DNA from: an uncultured Rhodospirillaceae bacterium
Lineage (GTDB): Bacteria; Pseudomonadota; Alphaproteobacteria; CAAGCB01; CAG-977
Length of the DNA stretch: 7,281 nt
NCBI GenBank assembly: GCA_900553035.1
Contig: USCC01000104.1
Location: 1 to 7,281 of the forward strand
Reading direction: 5' to 3'
Position 1 is the first letter of the stretch; each line of letters opens with the position of its first letter. Below, in pieces: positions 1-5,452 of this stretch. The position numbers and the translations under genes were made by a program. The notes beneath the pieces are model-generated. The model saw only the letters and a list, made by a program, of their open reading frames with translations. It did no database searches and was not told the DNA's origin.

Positions 1-276
1 GCAATTGACCGGTCATCACAGTGGGGGCAAAGTCTCGAAGCGCCTTCAAACGGATACGTATGGGTGCGCGGCAATGCCGATGCGGCGAACAGCGGGCGTG
101 ACAGAGTTATGTTCAATGTCGGGGGAGTGTCTTTTATTGTATCGCAGAACGGCGCCACACAGACCGGCGCGGGCGGCGGCGCATTTTTCTTTATACAGAA
201 AGGGGCTGTTTTCTGCGCATCCGGCGGAAACGGTTATCTGAGGCAGCTTGTTTTCATTCCCTGTCTGGAGGGATAA
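1..276 (+). CDS. Phage tail fibre / receptor-binding-like protein, C-terminal part (5' truncated)
   Basis: The frame is open from the first base to a TAA at 274-276, so 91 C-terminal residues of a longer protein are visible. They are rich in Gly, Asn, Ser and aromatic residues and read as beta-strands. A segment of the type 'APSNGYVWVRG' is followed by alternating strands and ends in 'LVFIPCLEG'. This pattern is common at the C-terminal tip of phage tail fibres and other trimeric tail proteins that contact the host surface. The next gene belongs to a tail assembly chaperone family and starts one base after the stop, which supports a phage tail origin. The assignment rests on style and neighbourhood, not on a catalytic motif. 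An internal GTG at 64 is not a convincing start, because the frame continues upstream with the same composition. Confidence 0.6.
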   Translation, partial: AIDRSSQWGQSLEAPSNGYVWVRGNADAANSGRDRVMFNVGGVSFIVSQNGATQTGAGGGAFFFIQKGAVFCASGGNGYLRQLVFIPCLEG

Positions 277-277
277 A

Positions 278-646
278 ATGGTTTTAAAATATGCAAAGGT
301 TGTTGATACAGCGAAAGCCTGTATCGTCGGGCTTGGAAACGATGAAGCGTTTTATGAGGCTCTGGGGTTTGAGCGGTGCAATGTTGAACAGGCCTGGGAC
401 GGTTCATGGTATCTGGTGGGGCATGTACCGCAGAAGCCTGTGACGGCGGCGGAAGATGTTCGGGCAGAGCGCGACCGCCGTCTGTCGGCAAGTGACTGGA
501 CACAGATGGCGGACACTCCTCTGCCGGCGGAGGAGTGTCTTTTATGGAGGCAGTACCGTCAGGCTTTGAGGGATCTGCCGCAACAGGCGGGATTTCCGGA
601 AAGTGTCGTCTGGCCCGAAAAGCCGTCCGAAAGCGTTTCCGGCTGA
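278..646 (+). CDS. Phage tail assembly chaperone-like protein
   Basis: This 122-residue protein probably helps assemble the phage tail. Residues 1-54 form a small N-terminal domain of a kind seen in prophage proteins ('YAKVVDTAKACIVGLG', then 'VEQAWDGSWYLVGHVPQKP'). Residues 61-113 carry the signature of the tail assembly chaperone family (Pfam Phage_tail_APC type): R-A-E-R-D-R-R-L, S-D-W-T-Q, W-R-Q-Y-R-Q-A-L-R-D-L-P and F-P-E-S-V-V-W-P. The ATG at 278 is preferred over an in-frame TTG at 248 because GGAGG at 267-271 lies six bases upstream of it. It also starts one base after the stop of the tail fibre-like gene, which suggests translational coupling. It is the last phage-like gene here; the terminator hairpin lies about 30 bp downstream. 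The family call is from remembered family patterns and is fairly secure. Confidence 0.8.
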   Translation: MVLKYAKVVDTAKACIVGLGNDEAFYEALGFERCNVEQAWDGSWYLVGHVPQKPVTAAEDVRAERDRRLSASDWTQMADTPLPAEECLLWRQYRQALRDLPQQAGFPESVVWPEKPSESVSG

Positions 647-677
647 CAGGACAGATTTTTCCGCCCGGCGCCGGATG

Positions 678-706
678 AAAAGCCGCCGGATTTCGCGGCG
701 GCTTTT
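678..706. terminator. Strong hairpin, likely bidirectional terminator
   Basis: An 11-bp perfect inverted repeat (678-688 paired with 696-706) encloses a 7-base loop. The outer end of the stem is AAAA on the left and TTTT on the right, so each strand has a GC-rich stem followed by a short T run. It lies between the end of the tail chaperone gene (646) and the end of the convergent peroxidase gene (710), where a shared intrinsic terminator is expected. The T run is only four bases, so termination efficiency is uncertain. Confidence 0.75.
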
Positions 707-709
707 GGG

Positions 710-1189
710 TTATTCTCCCATCAGTTCCTGCAGATCTGGCTCGATTTCTTCCGGTGTTGTGGTCGGAGCATACCTCCGGATGATGTTCCCCGACGGGTCA
801 ATCAGGAATTTCGTAAAATTCCAGCGGATCATGCCTTTGAAACCTTCGCCGGAATCCCGGGTCAGATAGGAATACAGAGGGTGCTGGTTTTTGCCGCGTA
901 CGTCAAGCTTTGCATACACGGGGAAGGTGACCCCGTAATTGACGCGGCAGAATGTCTGTATTTCTTCATCCGTTCCCGGTTCCTGACGCAGAAACTGGTT
1001 GCAAGGGAATGCCAGAACGGTAAAACCGCGATCCCTGTATTTTTCATAAAGCTTCTGAAGCCCGGCGTATTGTTTTGTAAAGCCGCATTTGCTGGCGGTA
1101 TTCACAAGAAGAACGGTTTTTCCCTGAAAGTCGGCAAGAGGTTGATAGGAGCCGTCCGGCTTTAATACGGAGAAGTCATAGATTTTCAT
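710..1189 (-). CDS. Glutathione peroxidase family protein (Cys type)
   Basis: A 159-residue thiol peroxidase, full length for bacterial glutathione peroxidases, which reduce hydrogen peroxide and organic or lipid hydroperoxides. The three family signatures are present: 'LLVNTASKCGFTKQY' with peroxidatic Cys35, 'LAFPCNQF' at 59-66, and 'WNFTKFLID' at 123-131. The catalytic set Cys35, Gln69, Trp123 and Asn124 is complete. Cysteine replaces selenocysteine, and Cys81 sits where the resolving cysteine of thioredoxin-dependent members is found. A thioredoxin-type reductant is therefore likelier than glutathione (family knowledge). The usual G-G before Q-E-P-G is L-R here (residues 67-68). There is no signal peptide, so it is probably cytoplasmic. 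ATG at 1189 is preceded by AAGGAG (1204-1199), which overlaps the stop of the upstream lipoprotein gene, so the two are likely co-transcribed and coupled. It is related to BtuE/BsaA/Gpo proteins; the exact symbol is not decidable. Confidence 0.93.
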   Translation of the reverse strand: MKIYDFSVLKPDGSYQPLADFQGKTVLLVNTASKCGFTKQYAGLQKLYEKYRDRGFTVLAFPCNQFLRQEPGTDEEIQTFCRVNYGVTFPVYAKLDVRGKNQHPLYSYLTRDSGEGFKGMIRWNFTKFLIDPSGNIIRRYAPTTTPEEIEPDLQELMGE

Positions 1190-1198
1190 CGCTCTTTA

Positions 1199-1204
1199 CT
1201 CCTT
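1199..1204 (-). promoter_or_regulatory. Ribosome binding site of the peroxidase gene, overlapping the upstream stop codon
   Basis: On the - strand this reads AAGGAG and ends nine bases before the peroxidase ATG. Its first two bases are part of the TAA stop of the lipoprotein gene (1205-1203). Ribosomes ending on the lipoprotein frame would be close to this site, which supports translational coupling of the pair. Confidence 0.7.
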
Positions 1205-1634
1205 ATCTGGAAGCAAGTGCACCGACGCATTGCCATTGCATGCCAAGTTCTATGTTGTTGACGATTTTATTGTAGGTCACGCACCATTTTCTTCCGACTT
1301 CCCCTTTGTGAATCTCGTCGCACATTGCCTCGGTCAAGGCTGGATTCGGTATGGGATTCCGGCAGACAATGCCGTTTTGATTCGTCTGGATGAATTTGCG
1401 CGTTTCGGCGATCTTGTATCCCGGACCGCAGATGGTTTCACAGGCGCTCTGGCAGATGGCCGCATTTGGCTGTCCGTTGATGACGTCCAGGAAATTACAT
1501 TCCGTTTCCTGGATGGTGATGGATTCGACTTCCGTTTTTGCACTCTTTTGCGCCGGTGTTTCGTCCTGCGAACAGCCGCTGACCCCGGCAAGAGCGAAAA
1601 GCATCGTAAAACTTATATAAAGTATTCTTTTCAT
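1203..1634 (-). CDS. Small cysteine-rich lipoprotein, function unknown
   Basis: A 143-residue exported protein that I do not recognise. Residues 1-20 are a lipoprotein signal: K2-R3, a hydrophobic core, then the lipobox V18-S19-G20-C21, so Cys21 is the likely lipidated residue. The mature part begins with a flexible acidic/polar stretch (about 22-43). It then holds eight more cysteines, at 46, 61, 65, 69, 91, 105, 118 and 136. The C61-x3-C65-x3-C69 spacing followed by G-P-G-Y is notable. The even number of cysteines fits up to four disulfides in the periplasm, although metal binding is possible. ATG at 1634 has AAGGA about seven bases upstream. It is the first gene of a probable two-gene unit with the glutathione peroxidase 13 bp downstream, which hints at a link to redox or oxidative stress. 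That link is inference. Confidence 0.8.
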   Translation of the reverse strand: MKRILYISFTMLFALAGVSGCSQDETPAQKSAKTEVESITIQETECNFLDVINGQPNAAICQSACETICGPGYKIAETRKFIQTNQNGIVCRNPIPNPALTEAMCDEIHKGEVGRKWCVTYNKIVNNIELGMQWQCVGALASR

Positions 1635-1794
1635 CCTCTTTTCCTTCCCGTAAGTTGCGGATCAAGTGTGGAACATTTGAAAACGGCTGTCAAAGTTCTA
1701 AAAGGCTATAAAACGTTTGTTTTGTACCGATCCGCGTAAGGGTTTTATTTACTTCCGCCGCATAAAATAAATAAAGTTTCGGAGGGAAAAGGGC
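1635..1794. promoter_or_regulatory. Divergent intergenic region with candidate promoters
   Basis: These 160 bp separate the divergent lipoprotein (- strand) and MFS (+ strand) genes and must hold promoters for both. On the - strand a perfect TTGACA (1693-1688) is followed, after 17 bases, by a weak -10 CACACT (1670-1665), about 30 bp before the lipoprotein start. On the + strand the best -10-like hexamer is TAAAAT at 1763-1768, without a good -35. TATAAA at 1707-1712 also lacks a -35 at normal distance. The + strand ribosome binding site GGAGGG (1781-1786) lies eight bases before the MFS ATG. I see no clear operator palindrome or riboswitch. Confidence 0.35.
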
Positions 1795-3339
1795 ATGTTG
1801 AAAAAAATCTTTGGCCGCATCCGGCGGAAATGGGATAAGTATGAGCCGGTTCCAAAAACCGGGGCGGCGGCCGTACGCAAGGCTCTTCCCTTCGCTATTG
1901 GTGACGGGCCGGCCTCTCAGGCAATGGAAACGTTGGCTTCGGGGCCTTTTCTGGTCGCGTATGCTCTGGCTCTGGGAGCGAACAACCTGGTCATCGGGTT
2001 GCTGGCGGCCCTTCCTTTTTTAGGGAATTTCGCACAGGCTCCGGCGGCGTATCTGGTTGAAAAGGTTCGGAAACGCAAGAAGCTGGCTCTGGTGATTTCA
2101 TTCTGTTGCCGTCCTCTTTTCCTGATTGCCGCCTTACTGGCGTTTTTTGTTCCCAATCCTGTTTTGCCGACGCTTCTTGTGCTGTGCTTTGCCGGGCGCT
2201 ATCTCTGCGGTTCGGCGGCAACCTGTACGTGGAATTCCTGGATGCGCGACCTGCTTCCCGTTAAGATACAGGGGCGTTACTATGCGGCACGCCTGAGGTA
2301 CATGACAGTGGCGGTGATTGCATGCAATTTGCTGGGCGCTTTCCTGATCGACCGGTGGAACGTTCTGTGGCCGTCACGCGGCATTTATGCCTATTCCTTT
2401 CTGCTTTTCCTTTCATTCTGTGCCGGTATGGTCAGCATTTACTGCATGAGCCGGGTTCCGGAACCGGCCATGGCTCCGGATGAAGAAGTCGAACTTTCCT
2501 TTGCCCGCAAATTCATTGAACCGTTCAAAGTGCCGAACTTCCGCCGCCTGATGACATTTCTGGGCGTGTGGAATTTCGGGCTGAATCTTGTCGCTCCCTT
2601 TTTCACGGTTGTCCTTATCCGCCAGCTGGGCATCAGTCTGACGGGCGTTGTCCTTCTGACGATTCTCAGCCAGCTGTCTTCTTTTTTCATCATTTCAATA
2701 TGGGGCGCGATTGCCGATCGTTTCAGCAATAAATCCGTTCTTTCTCTTGCCGTTCCCGTCTATATTTTTTCCATTTTGCTGTGGATTTTCACCACATGGC
2801 CCGAAACGCACGTTATGACGGTTCCCTTGCTTGTCCTGATCTATGTGCTGATTGGTATCGCGACGGCCGGTGTCAATCTGGCGGCGAACAATATCGCCCT
2901 GAAGCTGGCGCCGAGAGGGCGTGCCGCCGTTTACCTGTCGGCGAACAGCGTCGTCAACGCCGTGTGCGCGGGGACGGCTCCGATTATCGGGGGGACGTGT
3001 GCGGACTTTTTCCAGGATATCCAGTTGTCGCTGATCGTGCAGTGGAAGACGGCTCTGGAAAGCGTCAGCTTCCAGACGCTGATCGTTTCACACTGGGATT
3101 TCTTTTTCATGTTCGCGGCGTTTATCGGGTCTTTTTCTCTGCTTTTTCTGACCCGCGTCAGGGAACAGGGAGAAGTCAAGGAAGCCGTCGTTCTTCAGGA
3201 ATTTCTGAACCGCACGCGGCGTTCATTTTCAAATCTGGCTTCGTTTACGTTTCTGCGCATGAAGTTCAGCGAAAAACCGCCCGTTCCCCCTGTCCAGGAA
3301 AAAGCGGAGGAGGAGGAGCTGACCGGCTGGGGATCCTGA
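1795..3339 (+). CDS. MFS transporter, substrate unknown
   Basis: A 514-residue inner-membrane protein with about 12 hydrophobic segments (roughly residues 42-450), typical of the major facilitator superfamily. The loop 2-3 motif A is degenerate ('YLVEKVRKRKK', residues 86-96), while the second-half copy is clearer ('WGAIADRFSNK', 303-313), supporting two six-helix halves. A polar linker with acidic and Pro residues (about 220-245) separates the halves. The N-terminus (1-30) is strongly basic (M-L-K-K-I-F-G-R-I-R-R-K), as for a cytoplasmic end. The C-terminus carries a cytoplasmic tail of about 60 residues, basic then ending Pro- and Glu-rich, which makes the protein longer than the usual ~400. 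ATG at 1795 follows GGAGGG by eight bases. The gene stands alone, divergent from the lipoprotein and converging on the symporter gene with a 2 bp gap. Nothing nearby identifies a substrate; drug, sugar or metabolite transport are all possible. Confidence 0.85.
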   Translation: MLKKIFGRIRRKWDKYEPVPKTGAAAVRKALPFAIGDGPASQAMETLASGPFLVAYALALGANNLVIGLLAALPFLGNFAQAPAAYLVEKVRKRKKLALVISFCCRPLFLIAALLAFFVPNPVLPTLLVLCFAGRYLCGSAATCTWNSWMRDLLPVKIQGRYYAARLRYMTVAVIACNLLGAFLIDRWNVLWPSRGIYAYSFLLFLSFCAGMVSIYCMSRVPEPAMAPDEEVELSFARKFIEPFKVPNFRRLMTFLGVWNFGLNLVAPFFTVVLIRQLGISLTGVVLLTILSQLSSFFIISIWGAIADRFSNKSVLSLAVPVYIFSILLWIFTTWPETHVMTVPLLVLIYVLIGIATAGVNLAANNIALKLAPRGRAAVYLSANSVVNAVCAGTAPIIGGTCADFFQDIQLSLIVQWKTALESVSFQTLIVSHWDFFFMFAAFIGSFSLLFLTRVREQGEVKEAVVLQEFLNRTRRSFSNLASFTFLRMKFSEKPPVPPVQEKAEEEELTGWGS

Positions 3340-3341
3340 GA

Positions 3342-4655
3342 TTACAGAAGTCCGATGACGTTCAGCAGGACAGCACCCACGGCAATCGGCGCGGCATATT
3401 TGACCAGAAACGAAAAAACGGCAAGAGCATATTTGTTCTGAAAGACCTCCAGCTTCCGAACCCCCAGGAACCAGCCGACAGCCAGGCTTGTCAGAAGCCC
3501 ACATCCCGGCAGAAGAATGTTTGACGCCAGATAGTCAGACAGATCAAAAAGATTTTTTCCGAAGATTTTGAAATTTCCCAGAATGCCCATGGAAAGAGAG
3601 ATGAATATTCCGACCAGAAAGCTGTAAGAGGCGAAAATCGTAATCGCCTTATGCCGTTTGACCTTCAGCTGATCCCCCATGAAGGAAACAATGACTTCCA
3701 TCAGGGAAATGTTGGACGTAACGGCGGCGAACAGAAGGAGAAGGAAGAAAACGCCTGCAAAAAAGGCGCCGAACGGCAGTGCGGCAAAAATTTTCGGCAA
3801 CGTGATGAAAACAAGGCTCGGCCCCGCATTCATCGGGATGCCGAACGCGAAAACAGCCGGGAAAATGGTCAGTCCCGCCAGAATGGAAACCAGAGTGTCC
3901 AGAAGAGGAACCGGATATGTTACCTTGAAAAGGTCTTCTTCGGGCCGGATGTAAGAGCCGTAGGTAATGTAAATGCCCATTCCGACGCTGAGTGAAAAGA
4001 ACGACTGCCCAAGCGCCATCAGAAACGTCTGCGGTGTGACCTTGGAAAAATCGGGATAAATGAAATACCGGACTCCCTCCCAGGCTTTTTCAAGAGTCAA
4101 TGCGCGCCCCATCAGCAGAAGAAGCAACAGGAACAAAAGCGGCATGATGATTTTGCTGTATTTTTCAATTCCTTTTTCGACTCCGCGGTAAACGATGAAG
4201 GCACTGCCGAAAATGAAAAGGAACAGGAAAAACAAAGGCTGTACCGGAGAGGCGATGAAACTTCCGAAATGGTGCTCGTAGTTTTCAATGGAAGAGCCGG
4301 AAAAAATCTGTGAAAAGTAATAAACAATCCACGAACCGACGACACTGTAATAGGGGACGATGACGACGGCCGCCAGCACACCGATGCCGCCGATGAACGC
4401 AAATCCGGGATGAATGGTTTTCAGAGCCCCGACCGGATCAAGATGCGTTTTTTTCCCAAGCGACATTTCCACCAGCACAAGCGTAAAACCGATGAAAACC
4501 GTTGCCGCCAGATAGAGCAGCAGAAATGCCCCGCCGCCTTCCTGCGCCGTTATGAACGGAAAACGCCACAGATTTCCCAGCCCCACGGCAGAACCGGCCG
4601 CAGCCATAATTAAACCGAACCTGGATCCCCACGAAGCCCGTTCCGATGCATGCAT
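3342..4655 (-). CDS. Sodium:neurotransmitter symporter (NSS/SLC6) family transporter
   Basis: A 437-residue inner-membrane symporter that probably imports an amino acid or related solute using the sodium gradient. TM1 carries the hallmark 'GSAVGLGNLWRFPF' (21-34), with Asn28 matching LeuT Asn27 and Arg31 the extracellular gate arginine. TM3 'PYYSVVGSW' (101-109) keeps the substrate-site tyrosine (Tyr103, as LeuT Tyr108). TM6 is represented by 'GQSFFSLSVGMGIYITYGS' (216-234). TM8 'AAVTSNIS' (310-317) keeps Thr313 and Ser314 of the Na2 sodium site. The length and the short C-terminal end suggest 11 helices, as in many bacterial members, instead of 12. The start ATG lies in the palindrome ATGCATGCAT and has no good Shine-Dalgarno sequence. 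The DsbA-like gene ends 50 bp upstream on the same strand, so the two may form an operon. Its end lies 2 bp from the convergent MFS gene. Substrate is not predictable from sequence alone. Confidence 0.93.
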   Translation of the reverse strand: MHASERASWGSRFGLIMAAAGSAVGLGNLWRFPFITAQEGGGAFLLLYLAATVFIGFTLVLVEMSLGKKTHLDPVGALKTIHPGFAFIGGIGVLAAVVIVPYYSVVGSWIVYYFSQIFSGSSIENYEHHFGSFIASPVQPLFFLFLFIFGSAFIVYRGVEKGIEKYSKIIMPLLFLLLLLLMGRALTLEKAWEGVRYFIYPDFSKVTPQTFLMALGQSFFSLSVGMGIYITYGSYIRPEEDLFKVTYPVPLLDTLVSILAGLTIFPAVFAFGIPMNAGPSLVFITLPKIFAALPFGAFFAGVFFLLLLFAAVTSNISLMEVIVSFMGDQLKVKRHKAITIFASYSFLVGIFISLSMGILGNFKIFGKNLFDLSDYLASNILLPGCGLLTSLAVGWFLGVRKLEVFQNKYALAVFSFLVKYAAPIAVGAVLLNVIGLL

Positions 4656-4705
4656 GATGTTTATATCCGAAATATTGAAGCGAAAAACGGAAAAATCTTA
4701 ACGGA

Positions 4706-5368
4706 TTAAAGCGGATTTTCAATAAAATTTGTAAAATCTTCCCGGTTTTTTGTATTTTCCTGCCGTAATGTCAAATACAATTCAATCATGCGCTTAAAGA
4801 CATCAATGCTCTGCGCACCGGAAATGAGGGTTTTCTGGTCGAAAATAAAGCACGGGATTCCGCGGACTCCCGATTTCCGCCACAAAAGAGGAAGGGATGT
4901 GGGAGGAAAATCCGTATCCAGCTTTTTCCGGAGCGTTTCCGTATCCAGCCCGCACTGCTTCGCAAGACAGCTCAGGACGTCGGGATCGCCGATATTTTCT
5001 CCCCGGATGAAATAAGCACTGAAAACAGCCTCAAGCGTTTCCATGCCTTTATTCTGTTCAAAACCGTAACGGACAAGAATGTGCGACGGCACGGAATCCG
5101 GGATGGAGGGGAGGGCATCGAAATTAATGACCAGTCCGACTTCGCGGGCGGCGGGTTCAATCTTTTGGCGCAGTTCGCGTGTCCGGGCGGCCATATCGAT
5201 ATGTATTTCGGGGCGATCCCGCCATAAAGCCGCCGGCGGGGCGATCAGAAACGGATGGACGCATATGTCGAATTTCAGCCGGGGAAAAGCCAAGATAGCT
5301 TCATCCAGGCGGCGCTTCGCAATGTACGACCACGCGCACACGGTATCCAGGATAAAATCGATATGCAT
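4706..5368 (-). CDS. DsbA family / FrnE-like thioredoxin-fold protein with CAWS active site
   Basis: A 220-residue protein of the DsbA superfamily branch that includes FrnE and 2-hydroxychromene-2-carboxylate isomerase. The N-terminal beta strand 'MHIDFILDTVCAWSYIAKRRLDEAI' places the active site at residues 11-14. It reads C-A-W-S where relatives have C-P-W-C, so only the first cysteine remains. An alpha-helical insert (about 54-155) is followed by the cis-proline region 'GVRGIPCFIF' (167-176), with Cys173 directly after Pro172. The family G-A-Q motif follows at 184-186. No signal peptide is seen, so it is likely cytoplasmic, unlike true DsbA. A one-cysteine site argues against a classic dithiol oxidase and suggests a monothiol, isomerase or glutathione-dependent role (inference). 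ATG at 5368 has CAGGA six bases upstream. It is divergent from the TerB-domain gene and upstream of the symporter gene on the same strand. Confidence 0.85.
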   Translation of the reverse strand: MHIDFILDTVCAWSYIAKRRLDEAILAFPRLKFDICVHPFLIAPPAALWRDRPEIHIDMAARTRELRQKIEPAAREVGLVINFDALPSIPDSVPSHILVRYGFEQNKGMETLEAVFSAYFIRGENIGDPDVLSCLAKQCGLDTETLRKKLDTDFPPTSLPLLWRKSGVRGIPCFIFDQKTLISGAQSIDVFKRMIELYLTLRQENTKNREDFTNFIENPL

Positions 5369-5452
5369 GAACGATCCTGTTAAAAATCTATTCTGTGTAC
5401 TTTATGACTTTTTTATGTATAAATTCCTAATAAAGCCGAAAAAGGGATGCAA
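5369..5452. promoter_or_regulatory. Divergent promoter region, DsbA-like gene / TerB-domain gene
   Basis: This AT-rich 84-bp gap lies between divergent starts and should contain both promoters. On the + strand TATAAA at 5418-5423 is a plausible -10 for the TerB-domain gene, about 20 bp before its ribosome binding site, but the -35 position (GTGTAC, 5395-5400) matches poorly. No convincing - strand promoter pair was found. No clear operator or terminator is visible. Confidence 0.35.

Noticed and set aside
665..674. The 10-bp palindrome CCGGCGCCGG just before the terminator.
   Set aside because: It has no loop or T run and can arise easily in GC-rich sequence, so it is not reported as a site.
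1230..1739. A 169-codon open frame on the + strand over the lipoprotein gene.
   Set aside because: It lies opposite a gene with a clear lipoprotein signal, regular cysteines and a ribosome binding site, and its own translation has no recognisable features.
2781..3524. A 247-codon + strand open frame overlapping the end of the MFS gene.
   Set aside because: It is an out-of-frame shadow: its product is charged and Arg/Gly-rich without domain features, and it runs across the ends of two well-supported membrane protein genes.
4660..4665. TATAAA on the - strand just before the symporter start, as a possible promoter for a leaderless transcript.
   Set aside because: Only four bases separate it from the ATG, so transcription would begin inside or after the start codon, and no -35 element is present.
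5447..5449. An ATG two codons upstream of the chosen start of the TerB-domain gene.
   Set aside because: The AAGGG ribosome binding site directly abuts it, leaving no spacing, whereas the ATG at 5453 is correctly spaced.
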